Positions 8,657-15,096 of a stretch of DNA of 39,256 nucleotides are shown piece by piece. How positions within the stretch are numbered: position 1 is the first letter of the stretch; every line of letters starts with the position of its first letter. The stretch is from Halostagnicola sp. A-GB9-2 (lineage in GTDB: Archaea; Halobacteriota; Halobacteria; Halobacteriales; Natrialbaceae). The notes below the pieces were generated by a model. It did not search any database. It was not told where the DNA came from and saw only the letters and a list, made by a program, of their open reading frames with translations. Position numbers and translations under genes: made by a program. The DNA lies in NCBI RefSeq assembly GCF_030068615.1, contig NZ_JASJOC010000020.1, positions 1-39,256 of the forward strand, in the 5' to 3' direction.

Positions 8657-8816
8657 CGGATGGGTCACCGGTTTCGGCGTGAAACAAACGGAGTCGTCGT
8701 GTTGCACTAATCCTATAGATATCTACACTCGGGACACTCCCCGGTGTGAGTGGGTACGAGTATGATAACAGTACAGCGCATACTATGGAACAGCCATCCG
8801 ATATTTGGGATAAAAC

Positions 8817-8823
8817 CTTTATT
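8817..8823 (+). promoter_or_regulatory. TATA box of the VapBC-like operon
   Basis: CTTTATT lies 23-29 bases before the ATG at 8846. This favours 8846 over the upstream in-frame start at 8750. Confidence 0.5.
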
Positions 8824-8845
8824 CATGCCATACAAACTGATACCT

Positions 8846-9121
8846 ATGTCAGTGGAAACGGATTCGCACGGGCGGGTGTACCTGTCCTCAGAACTGAGGC
8901 AGAAGTATGGCGAGAGGTTTCACGTGGTTGAATACGAGGATCGCCTCGAACTCATCCCTATCGACGAAAACCCTCTTCAGGCGATTCGTGAAGCTTCCGG
9001 TGACGCATTTGAGGGTGAGGCGATAGAAGAGCTCCGTGAAGAAGCGAAAGAGCAGGCCAAAAAAGATGCTGAAGCGGGATTCGATCGAGGGAAACGCGCG
9101 GTGGAGGATAGCGAGGAATGA
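8846..9121 (+). CDS. AbrB/VapB-like antitoxin
   Basis: The product has 91 residues from the ATG at 8846. Residues 1-40 read as a swapped-hairpin AbrB fold: SVETDSHGRVYLSSELRQKYGERFHVVEYEDRLELIPI, quoted in part here, i.e. 'D..GRv.lp.elr...G' followed by the second hairpin. The remainder is a long charged helix (EELREEAKEQAKKDAEAGFDRGKRA), as expected for the toxin-wrapping tail of an antitoxin. It overlaps the next gene by four bases (ATGA, 9118-9121), so the two are translationally coupled. VapB proteins bind their own promoter, and the TATA region at 8817 is the obvious site. Confidence 0.8.
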   Translation: MSVETDSHGRVYLSSELRQKYGERFHVVEYEDRLELIPIDENPLQAIREASGDAFEGEAIEELREEAKEQAKKDAEAGFDRGKRAVEDSEE

Positions 9122-9504
9122 CTGCGTACGTCGAGACAGACTATCTCCTCGCCCTTGCCAAAGACACTGACTGGCTAAAAGATCGAGCAGAGGAAGAGTT
9201 AGAAGAGCACGACGTCGTCACCTCCACGTATTCATATTTAGAGCTTCTGCTCATCAGCGAGCGCCACGAGTTCGACTACATCAAGCTGTTCTCGAATATG
9301 CTTGAGATCGTCCCCGTTGAGACCGATGAAGAACGCCAGATCGTACTCAAGGCTGTGAATTATTTCGAGGACGGAATGACCGCGTTCGATTCCTTCCATG
9401 CTGCTACTGCCGAAAATCGCGGCCATCCCATTTTGAGCTCTGACAAAGCATACGAAGATGTCGATCCCGAGCGTCTTCCGTTGGAGCCGACCGAGAACGC
9501 GTAA
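9118..9504 (+). CDS. PIN-domain ribonuclease, VapC-like toxin
   Basis: The product has 128 residues. The four acidic residues of a PIN active site can be picked out: Asp8 (ETDYLLALAKD), Glu42 (SYLELLL), Asp91 (TAFDSFHAATA) and Asp109 (ILSSDKAYEDV). This is the metal-dependent RNase fold used by VapC toxins, which cut tRNA or rRNA. The start overlaps the antitoxin stop (ATGA). The 3' end lies 23 bases before an orphan IS200/IS605-type end, which suggests the pair belongs to mobile sequence. Haloarchaeal VapBC pairs are frequent in such islands. Confidence 0.82.
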   Translation: MTAYVETDYLLALAKDTDWLKDRAEEELEEHDVVTSTYSYLELLLISERHEFDYIKLFSNMLEIVPVETDEERQIVLKAVNYFEDGMTAFDSFHAATAENRGHPILSSDKAYEDVDPERLPLEPTENA

Positions 9505-9526
9505 CCCACAATATCTCAACCGCGGT

Positions 9527-9611
9527 CGGGAATCCTCGTCCTCGAAAACGCTTCGCGTTTTCGGGTGCAACGAGACGCTTTGCGTCTCGTCATGCCGCTG
9601 AAGCGTGAGGA
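9527..9611 (-). mobile_element. Orphan IS200/IS605-type right end (omegaRNA-like hairpins)
   Basis: Read on the minus strand it contains CTTCAGCGGCATG, then two triloop hairpins (ACGAGACGC/GCGTCTCGT and GAAAACGC/GCGTTTTC) and ends GAGGACGAGGAT. The same order and near-identical text occurs on the plus strand at 21040-21114. In haloarchaea this layout follows tnpB genes, where it gives the 3' (omegaRNA) part of the element. No tnpB is present at this spot, so it is a solo end or a non-autonomous derivative. It sits just behind the VapC-like gene in convergent orientation. Confidence 0.5.
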
Positions 9612-9834
9612 GGATGTCAACAATCGAAACGGAGGACGGACTCCAGTGCGATCGCTCGTACAACTCGAGGACGATATCGAGCTTCATCGCAGCCCGGTGT
9701 GACGACGAACCCCAGTCTACTCTCGGAGTATCCAACGCTAATTATGTGAGCATTTTGAACTTCCATTGCAGTACTGACGGAGACCGTCCCAATTATGAAC
9801 AGTCGTCTCACTCGAGGGCCGGGCCGCACAGCCG

Positions 9835-9920
9835 CCAAGGCGACAGCGCAAAAAATTACAGTGCCCTGCCCCACCTTCGCGCGAAAATATCCAGTTGATG
9901 CAGATGAAACAGAGGTGGAA
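9835..9920 (+). repeat. Repeat R1, copy A
   Basis: It starts CCAAGGCGACAGCGCAAAA, continues TTACAGTGCC, and later has CCAGTTGATG...GAAACAGAGGTGG. A second copy (12139-12225) has the same order with a one-base difference in the A run. Both copies lie 45-70 bases upstream of an AT-rich cargo gene on the same strand, so they occupy the same position relative to the cargo. Similarity is strongest in the first 35 bases. It may carry upstream promoter or recombination signals. Confidence 0.65.
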
Positions 9921-9965
9921 TACTCCAAAGAAAGAAATATGAATTGTCTTTAATAATCTCTTGAC

Positions 9966-10457
9966 ATGCTTCCAGATACTGTAATTGGTGCACTTATTGG
10001 TGGTGGATTCGCAGTTATGGGTTCTGCAGTAACCTCTTATTTTAGCCTAATAACTTCAAGAGAACAAATTCAAGCACAAAATGAACTAGCAATAGGGAAA
10101 ATGCACTTAGAAAAGAGGTTAGATGAAATAGAGAATCTCCGTGAAGCACTACATAGAGGACTGTTCATCATTTACTTCTATGATCATTACGGCGAGCATT
10201 TTATGGAAAGTAGTGAATTCCGGAAGGAATTCCGGCAGGTATCCGAAAGGGTAGCAAAAAATAGAGTTTTTGTTGATCCTGCCACTAACAGGTTGGCTTC
10301 CAGCGCTGTCGCTGAATTGGAAGATGCCGTTAATACATTAACTAATTCAGAAGAAGAAGAGATAGATACAGAGGAACTCTACTCAACAGTGAAGACAGTT
10401 GAGGATCATCTCTCGAAAGAGGTCCGAAAACCAATTGAGGAAATTCGAGAGGATTGA
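9966..10457 (+). CDS. Membrane-anchored coiled-coil protein, cargo A
   Basis: The product has 163 residues. One transmembrane segment lies at residues 5-28 (VIGALIGGGFAVMGSAVTSYFSLI), followed by a long charged helix (ITSREQIQAQNELAIGK...EKRLDEIENLREAL) and an acidic helical tail with EEEEIDTEELYSTV. The cytosolic part looks like an alpha-helical coiled coil. Base composition is clearly AT-richer than the flanking chromosome, as expected for recent transfer. It sits alone between repeats R1 and R2, the same position that a different gene pair holds in the second module. No family is recognised; single-helix coiled-coil proteins of this size are common among accessory and defence genes, but a function cannot be assigned. 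Confidence 0.7.
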   Translation: MLPDTVIGALIGGGFAVMGSAVTSYFSLITSREQIQAQNELAIGKMHLEKRLDEIENLREALHRGLFIIYFYDHYGEHFMESSEFRKEFRQVSERVAKNRVFVDPATNRLASSAVAELEDAVNTLTNSEEEEIDTEELYSTVKTVEDHLSKEVRKPIEEIRED

Positions 10458-10530
10458 GAATAACTCTCTTTGAGTCCTCGCACATCATTAATGGATTCGA
10501 ACGCAAATCACTATCCCGTTTCCTGACCTG

Positions 10531-10755
10531 TTCCCCTTGGGGATGCATGTCGACAAATCTAGCTTCCCCGATATGCACACGAATGAGGACTGATCGTGTG
10601 CATAACTGGAATTTACTATAAAAATACCCATAGTGTGTCTTTACTCCATCTTTCACATGGAGTGAAGACTAGATCATTGCGAGATAGCACGATCTATAGA
10701 ATCCGTGTTCACCAACAGGTAATTGCGTCCTGAGTAGATAGCTGGAGCAAAGATT
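10531..10755 (+). repeat. Repeat R2, copy A
   Basis: About 225 bases match 13321-13545 without any gap at a constant offset of 2790 bases; by eye roughly four bases in five agree and several blocks are identical (ATATGCACACGAATGAG, TTTCACATGG, AGATCATTGCGA, CCGTGTTCACCAACAGG). It contains inverted repeats: ATGCACACGA/TCGTGTGCAT (10573-10582/10594-10603) and ACTCCAT/ATGGAGT around CTTTCAC. The copy begins 73 bases after the stop of cargo A. Confidence 0.8.
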
Positions 10756-10851
10756 CCCGCCAGTTGTCAATAATAGGATTTCTTTATTTAGAAGCGTGCT
10801 GACACTGAAACGGGTTGTTCGGTAAGTACACCTGCGAACTGACCGAAATAC

Positions 10852-10858
10852 CTTTATG
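10852..10858 (+). promoter_or_regulatory. TATA box of the HTH/PemK pair
   Basis: CTTTATG, preceded by a purine-rich BRE-like GAAATAC, lies 28-34 bases before the ATG at 10886. The spacing supports that start over the in-frame one at 10856. Confidence 0.5.
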
Positions 10859-10885
10859 ACACAGTCGACTACATTTGGGTACACT

Positions 10886-11299
10886 ATGCCGGTGCTCCTC
10901 GAAGACCACGATCCCGAACTTACCCTTCGGCCAGAAACGACGAAGTCAGATATCGTGGCGTATCTATACCAGAATCCCGAGTGGGGATACTCCCCGCAGG
11001 ACCTGAAGGAAGCCCTCGATATCCCTCGAGGGACCGCGACAACCACACTCAAACGCCTCTATGACGACGGCTACATCGGAAAAACCGACGACGGCTACTA
11101 TCACGCGCTGAGCGACCGGGAAGACATTCGACGGTATGTCTCTAGCCTCGATCAAGTACACCGATTGTTCGGTCACCACCGTGATTCGGACGCGACACCC
11201 GAAGAACCCGAGAAACAAATCGGAGAGGGCCGTTCTGATGAGGAACTCGATGCAGAACTCGCAGAACTGGAAGACGGTCTAGAAGAGGTAGATGAGTAA
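10886..11299 (+). CDS. Winged-helix protein, probable antitoxin of the PemK/MazF-like pair
   Basis: The product has 137 residues from the ATG at 10886. Residues 15-85 form a MarR-like winged helix: TKSDIVAYLYQNPEWGYSPQDLKEALDIPRGTATTTLKRLYDDGYIGKT, quoted in part, then a wing ending DDGYYHALS. The C-terminal 45 residues are strongly acidic (DEELDAELAELEDGLEEVDE), the character of an antitoxin arm that can cap a basic toxin. It overlaps the next gene by eight bases, so both come from one mRNA. Neighbour content (toxin fold) is the main reason for calling it an antitoxin; a stand-alone repressor is the alternative. The region between R2 and the phiH1-like remnant appears to be the site of insertion of this pair. 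Confidence 0.7.
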   Translation: MPVLLEDHDPELTLRPETTKSDIVAYLYQNPEWGYSPQDLKEALDIPRGTATTTLKRLYDDGYIGKTDDGYYHALSDREDIRRYVSSLDQVHRLFGHHRDSDATPEEPEKQIGEGRSDEELDAELAELEDGLEEVDE

Positions 11300-11633
11300 A
11301 CTATCTGCAGGAGATGTTTGCTGGGCACAAGACCCAACAGATGCCCATCCCCAGAGACCGATTGTCGTCTTATCTCACGATACGCACCCGTTCAGTGCCA
11401 CTGATTGTACCGTGATGTGTATCGGGACAAGCGCCGGAAAATATCAGCAAACCACTCCTGAGCTCAGAGACGAACACCTCAACGGCATCTCCTTCAACAA
11501 CACGTCGTACCTGATGCCATGGGCACTATATACGATCGCACCAGGGTCAATTATGAACGGAAAGACAAAAGGCGAACTTACAGAAGATGGACGCAGACTG
11601 GTGAAAAAGTCACTCATTTCTCTCATCCCGTAA
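11292..11633 (+). CDS. PemK/MazF-like toxin
   Basis: The product has 113 residues. It begins like MazF/PemK proteins, with SAGDVCWAQDPTDAHPQRPIVVLSHD (a 'GDv.w.......RP.vvls' pattern), a second strand block TDCTVMCIGTS, and SYLMPWALYTIAPGSI where MazF has the strand leading into the second active-site loop. The fold is an SH3-like barrel acting as an mRNA endonuclease in the cytosol. Residues needed for cleavage are not certain from sequence alone. The eight-base overlap with an acidic winged-helix protein gives a normal antitoxin-toxin order. This is one of two toxin-antitoxin-type pairs in the island, along with the VapBC-like pair at 8846-9504. Confidence 0.7.
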   Translation: MSKLSAGDVCWAQDPTDAHPQRPIVVLSHDTHPFSATDCTVMCIGTSAGKYQQTTPELRDEHLNGISFNNTSYLMPWALYTIAPGSIMNGKTKGELTEDGRRLVKKSLISLIP

Positions 11634-11763
11634 CTGGTAGACAATGGAAGCGGCACAGTCTAATTGAACCAGCCTGGGAAGTGAGCGAGTTGTAGTGATG
11701 TGAGTTAGGCACTGAGTGATGCGTGCACCACCAATACTGAACGCGAGTGTCACGCTCCACTCT

Positions 11764-11781
11764 GAATACGGAACCGTATTC
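11764..11781. promoter_or_regulatory. Near-perfect palindrome GAATACGG-AA-CCGTATTC
   Basis: An 8-bp inverted repeat with a two-base centre ends 10 bases before the stop codon of the minus-strand phiH1-like gene. It could be an operator or a short terminator hairpin. It lies downstream of both convergent genes, which makes a terminator role more likely. Confidence 0.4.
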
Positions 11782-11791
11782 CCTACTACTG

Positions 11792-11998
11792 TTATTCGGG
11801 ATCTTCAACTGGCTCGAGTGCGCCCGCATCAAGTTCCTCATTAAGAAAGGCCTCCCCGTCGTCAGTAATTCGATAGAGGCCTTGGGCAACACGCTCGACA
11901 AGCCCATAAGTAGCCATCTTCGAGAGACGATTGCTTGCGTAGTTGGCGACTGTAACGTCCAGTTGCTCGAGACTCGGGCAGTACGGCAGGATTCGACC
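11792..11998 (-). pseudogene. PhiH1-repressor-like winged-helix gene, 5'-truncated
   Basis: The last 67 codons before the stop at 11792 match the intact gene at 13547-13843: VTVANYASNRLSKMATYGLVERVAQGLYRITDDGEAFLNEELDAG, quoted in part, i.e. the recognition helix, wing and EELDA tail. The first part is degraded (GRILPYCPSLEQLD where intact relatives have DERIL...). The frame continues upstream to 12142 but only through unrelated Ser/Thr/Arg sequence, with no ATG. Intact relatives are about 90-100 residue DNA-binding proteins of the kind found in phage phiH1 and many haloarchaeal islands. Its place in the first module matches that of the intact gene in the second module. Confidence 0.65.
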
Positions 11999-12138
11999 AC
12001 GGGGACGGAGTGTGAGTGAGGCGACTCGAGGCGTCTTGGAGAGGGTGTTGTGGGTGGAAACGTCAGTGGTTGGGTGTGTCGAACAGGTGGGGGTAGCTAA
12101 GGACGAGACAACTCGATCGTTCCGCTTCCGCACTGTCA

Positions 12139-12225
12139 CCAAGGCGACAGCGCAAAAAAATTACAGCGCCCCCGCACAACCTCCGCACAGCAGATTTCCA
12201 GTTGAAACAGTCGAAACAGTGGTGG
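12139..12225 (+). repeat. Repeat R1, copy B
   Basis: It repeats CCAAGGCGACAGCGCAAAA, TTACAGCGCC, CCAGTTGAAACAGTC and GTGG of copy A (9835-9920), in the same order and orientation. It ends about 65 bases upstream of cargo B. Confidence 0.65.
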
Positions 12226-12260
12226 CGTATCAACTGTGGCGACAAATGAATGGAAGATAA

Positions 12261-12265
12261 CTTTA
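12261..12265 (+). promoter_or_regulatory. TATA box of cargo B
   Basis: CTTTA lies 26-30 bases before the ATG at 12291, consistent with a leaderless transcript. Confidence 0.4.
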
Positions 12266-12290
12266 GGCTGCTCTATTTGTTTGATAGTAT

Positions 12291-12983
12291 ATGGTTGATC
12301 CAGATTTCGGACCAATTCATCTGGGTAATCCAAGGACCGAATACGTCGCTTGGATTGACTTGATGGGAACTGGTGCGATTATGGAATGGTCTCAAGACAC
12401 GGCTACGACAAATATTGGAAAACTTCAGGTGATTATGGGTGAATGTTCTGAGCCATATGATCTGGAATTATATCCCATGATGGATGGCTGTTATGCGATA
12501 TCTGACAGCGAAAGCGACATTCTACAATTCACTTCCGACGTGTTTGAAAGGACATCTGAAATAATTGTCAATAGGTATCTAGGTCGAGATGCCCCTCCTG
12601 CATATTTTTCACCCGTCATCCGTGGTGGAATAGCAAAAGGTGATGTGTACCATGGAAGTGATATCAACGGGTCCGACCTTGATGATCATCCTATTCAAGA
12701 TTCAATTCTGATAGGACGTGCTGTAGCCCGTGCTCATTCTTGTGAGAGTGACGCAGCTCCTTTCAGTTGTATCGTTCATCCGACTGGTTGGCAGAAGGAT
12801 GATTTTGGCCGATTAGAGTGGTGTGCTGACAAGTATCATGCGCAGCACTTAGTGGATGCACTTAACACATATTTTGATTATTATTCTGGCAAAGAAGATG
12901 TTAATTATCCAAAGAAGAAAATTAGGAAGCATAGAGAGATGGCAGCAGGTGCCCTTCTGAGAGAGGAATCGGTCAGCGATTGA
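12291..12983 (+). CDS. Class III nucleotidyl cyclase-like domain protein, cargo B
   Basis: The product has 230 residues. Several landmarks of the class III adenylate/guanylate cyclase fold occur in order: TEYVAWIDLMGTG with Asp23 (first metal aspartate position), YPMMDGCYAISDS with Asp65 (second), SPVIRGGIAKGDVYHG (residues 108-123; the 'R.gi..G.v..G' block) and SILIGRAVARAHSCES (the 'G..v..A..l..' helix). A single-domain protein of this size resembles the cyclase half of phage-defence signalling systems such as Pycsar. No sensor domain or membrane segment is present. The gene is AT-rich and followed by a small acidic protein, but no obvious nucleotide-binding effector. A cyclase-fold protein without catalysis remains possible. 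Confidence 0.5.
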   Translation: MVDPDFGPIHLGNPRTEYVAWIDLMGTGAIMEWSQDTATTNIGKLQVIMGECSEPYDLELYPMMDGCYAISDSESDILQFTSDVFERTSEIIVNRYLGRDAPPAYFSPVIRGGIAKGDVYHGSDINGSDLDDHPIQDSILIGRAVARAHSCESDAAPFSCIVHPTGWQKDDFGRLEWCADKYHAQHLVDALNTYFDYYSGKEDVNYPKKKIRKHREMAAGALLREESVSD

Positions 12984-13021
12984 ATCTGCTTTCCTCAAAA
13001 GAGGATATTGCAAGTAGAGGA

Positions 13022-13028
13022 TTTATAC
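13022..13028 (+). promoter_or_regulatory. TATA box inside the cyclase-like/cargo junction
   Basis: TTTATAC lies 24-30 bases before the ATG at 13052, giving the small downstream gene its own leaderless promoter. It argues against the TTG at 12980 as its start. Confidence 0.5.
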
Positions 13029-13051
13029 CGAAGATCATCACACATCGTCAT

Positions 13052-13315
13052 ATGAATGTATCTGAACTAACTAATACAGATCTTACGCTAGCCAAATTAA
13101 CAATCGAAATTGATGAATTAGAATCGGGTGACCCCTCGGATTCAGGATGGATCTCTTACCACGAAGATGAAGGTGTAATAGCTATTTCTGAATATGAAGT
13201 GATAGAGAGACAGCCGGGAATTGGTCATGGGGGCTATGAGTTTAAGGGATTAATTGAACAGTTTGATGAAGAAGAAGTACTCCAAGAAGCCGAGAAACGG
13301 TCTATAGATGTTTAG
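13052..13315 (+). CDS. Small acidic protein of unknown function, cargo B partner
   Basis: The product has 87 residues from the ATG at 13052. It has no membrane segment and no recognised domain. The visible pattern is two short beta-type segments (DLTLAKLTIEIDELESG; GVIAISEYEVIERQPG) followed by an acidic helix (EQFDEEEVLQEAEKRS). It lies 68 bases after the cyclase-like gene and probably belongs to the same cargo; repeat R2 copy B begins six bases after its stop. Its own TATA box suggests it can be expressed independently. An immunity or effector role for the cyclase-like protein would be guesswork. Confidence 0.6.
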   Translation: MNVSELTNTDLTLAKLTIEIDELESGDPSDSGWISYHEDEGVIAISEYEVIERQPGIGHGGYEFKGLIEQFDEEEVLQEAEKRSIDV

Positions 13316-13320
13316 GTCCC

Positions 13321-13545
13321 CCCCCCTTGGGGTCACACCCTGACAAAATCAGTTCCACATATATGCACACGAATGAGCACTGATCGTGTGTATAACTGAA
13401 ATCTACTATACAAACACTCATAGCGTGGATATTCCCCATCTTTCACATGGATTGATAACTAGATCATTGCGATATAACGTGAGACATAGAGTCCGTGTTC
13501 ACCAACAGGCAACTGCGTCCTGAGTAGGTAGCCAGAGCAGAGATC
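13321..13545 (+). repeat. Repeat R2, copy B
   Basis: This is the ungapped counterpart of 10531-10755 (offset 2790). It keeps the ATGCACACGA half of the inverted repeat and has one change in the other half (TCGTGTGTAT). It runs from just after cargo B to the base before the stop codon of the intact phiH1-like gene. Confidence 0.8.
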
Positions 13546-13546
13546 C

Positions 13547-13843
13547 TTATTCGTTATCTCCAACTGGCTCGAGTTCCTTCGCATCGAGTTCTTCATCGAG
13601 GAAGGCGCGCCCGTTCTCGTTAAGTCGATAAAGCCCCTGTGCGATTCGGTCGACTAACCCGTAGTTGTTCAGCTTCGAAAGACGGACGCTGGCATGGCTC
13701 CGGGAGCAGACCCCGAAGTTGTCCACAGCCTGCGGGGTGAGATTTCCTTCATCGCGCATTGTCTCCATGATGCGTTCGTCGACTGGACGCATCCAGTCTG
13801 CACGTTGTCGTACCACATCTACAGTGGTTGGATTAGGAGGCAT
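13547..13843 (-). CDS. PhiH1-repressor-like winged-helix DNA-binding protein
   Basis: The product has 98 residues from the ATG at 13843. The layout is a short N-terminal arm with RADWMRPVDERIMETMRDEGNLTPQAV, quoted in part, a recognition helix SRSHASVRLSKLNNYGLV, a wing (DRIAQGLYRLNENG) and the tail RAFLDEELDAKEL. This is the small haloarchaeal winged-helix family that includes the phage phiH1 repressor. It is convergent with the cargo B genes, with R2 between them. The matching but truncated gene in the first module (11792-11998) shows the two modules share this third component. It likely represses its own promoter or that of an island gene. Confidence 0.75.
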   Translation of the reverse strand: MPPNPTTVDVVRQRADWMRPVDERIMETMRDEGNLTPQAVDNFGVCSRSHASVRLSKLNNYGLVDRIAQGLYRLNENGRAFLDEELDAKELEPVGDNE

Positions 13844-14041
13844 AGGTCTACCGATACGTCCGAAAGCGAGGTTCTATCGTTTTAATCTGATTGTGCATCG
13901 TTATCTTCTGATAGTAAATCGTTAGGAAGCTATTTATGAGACGACCCTCTATGCTCAGTTGACCCACCCTTTCGGATTCAAAGGTCCGACGTGTCTCTAG
14001 CACGCCGGGGTCGGGTCATCCTCTACACGAGGTTTCCGACC

Positions 14042-14311
14042 ATGAGAAACGAACGCTCGAGAGGCAATGAATATTGTCCCATAGACGACAGTACAGCCGG
14101 CCAGTCGACTGGCCTCGAGAACACCACACAGAACCCACGCCACACTGCACCCGAAGGCAGTACACAACCTTCTCACAGATCCGAACAGTTCCCTGCAAAG
14201 ACACCAAAACACCACACCACCACCCGCTACGACGAGATCATCGTCGCGGACGACGACGCGATTCTTTTCGAACTCGAGTCAGACCCCGCACCAGGTGATC
14301 CCGATGCATAA
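14042..14311 (+). CDS. Small hydrophilic protein, first gene of the RuvC/coiled-coil operon
   Basis: The product has 89 residues from the ATG at 14042; upstream in-frame starts exist at 13991. It is rich in Thr, Ser, Pro and His for the first 60 residues and likely disordered, then ends in an ordered acidic segment RYDEIIVADDDAILFELESDP. No domain is recognised. Its last eight bases overlap the ATG of the RuvC-type gene (14304), implying translational coupling. It takes the place where the N-terminal half of a TnpB would be encoded, but shows no resemblance to that half. Confidence 0.55.
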   Translation: MRNERSRGNEYCPIDDSTAGQSTGLENTTQNPRHTAPEGSTQPSHRSEQFPAKTPKHHTTTRYDEIIVADDDAILFELESDPAPGDPDA

Positions 14312-15002
14312 CGCCGACCGAACCGCGATCGGCGTCGACCTCGGCGAATACAATCTCTACACCGCGTCTCCGGTGAAAATGCCGGACTCGAGCGGTGCCC
14401 ACACGATCTGCGGCGAGGAGATCTGCGCTCGCCTCGACGAGCTTCGCGACCGAGTTACTGCACTACTCTACGAGGGAGCGGACCGCGAGACGATCGTCGC
14501 GTCCGTAACGCGCCGTCGCGACGGGCTGCTCGAGGAAATCGACGCGGCCGCGCGGGAGATCTGCGAGTACGCGAACGCGTACGACCGACCCGTGCTGGTC
14601 ACCGAGGACAGCCACTACCAGCCGGACCTGTGGACGTGGCTGACGGCTCCAAACGCCCACCGAGGAACGGCGTGGCTGCTCCCGACGGCCCACCTGCGCC
14701 TTCGAGCGGTTGCCGACGAGTGCGGCCTCGAGGTCGCGACGGTCCCCGAAGCGTACTCCTCCCAGGAGTGTCACGCCTGCGGCGTCATCGGCGACCGACC
14801 GGACGGCGAGACGTTCCGCTGTACCAACCCGCACTGCCACGTCGAGACGCTCTGTGCGGATTACAACGCCGCGAAGGTCCTCGCACGGCGGTACTACCCC
14901 GGTCGACGGTGTGCGTACCGACCTCCGCATTCGGTCTCGAGGGGAGAGCCTCCCACGCTCGTCGCTGAGCGGCGGTCCCAACGGCTGCAACGGCCGCCAT
15001 AG
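14304..15002 (+). CDS. TnpB-like RuvC nuclease with zinc ribbon, lacking the N-terminal half
   Basis: The product has 232 residues from the ATG at 14304. The RuvC pieces come in TnpB order: RuvC-I with Asp12 (IGVDLGEYN), RuvC-II with Glu101 (RPVLVTEDSHY), then a four-Cys zinc ribbon (Cys156/Cys159 in SSQECHACG, Cys173/Cys178 in FRCTNPHC), and RuvC-III with Asp186 (CADYNAAKVLARRY). So the nuclease triad and zinc ligands all appear intact. A full TnpB has about 400 residues and begins with about 190 residues of RNA- and DNA-binding wedge/REC domains; none of that is here. There is no adjacent IS end or tnpA. It is followed at 95 bases by a coiled-coil protein. A remnant transposon gene is an alternative, but the clean ends and overlap with gene 1 favour a domesticated protein. 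Confidence 0.72.
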   Translation: MHNADRTAIGVDLGEYNLYTASPVKMPDSSGAHTICGEEICARLDELRDRVTALLYEGADRETIVASVTRRRDGLLEEIDAAAREICEYANAYDRPVLVTEDSHYQPDLWTWLTAPNAHRGTAWLLPTAHLRLRAVADECGLEVATVPEAYSSQECHACGVIGDRPDGETFRCTNPHCHVETLCADYNAAKVLARRYYPGRRCAYRPPHSVSRGEPPTLVAERRSQRLQRPP

Positions 15003-15096
15003 GAGCGGTCGCCCGCCTCCTGTCCCCGACCGGTCGTCTGCCCACCGAGCGCCAGCTGTATCGGCTTGCCAACCACCCCATTCCAACCCCGACGAC

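Larger units (their letters stand above)
9505..9965. other. 461-base gap without a supported gene
   Basis: It holds the orphan IS200/IS605-type end (9527-9611) and repeat R1 (9835-9920). The 9612-9834 part has open frames on both strands, but none shows a domain or a convincing start, and I see no gene in it. Confidence 0.5.

Noticed and set aside
8361-8707. Minus-strand open frames of about 107-108 codons across the hairpin array
   Set aside because: They run through perfect palindromes, have no conserved-looking domain and conflict with one another; the palindromic structure explains the openness.
14710-15096. N-terminal extension of the coiled-coil protein
   Set aside because: It overlaps the RuvC-type gene in another frame, is Arg/Ser-rich, and the ATG at 15097 gives the sensible acidic start.
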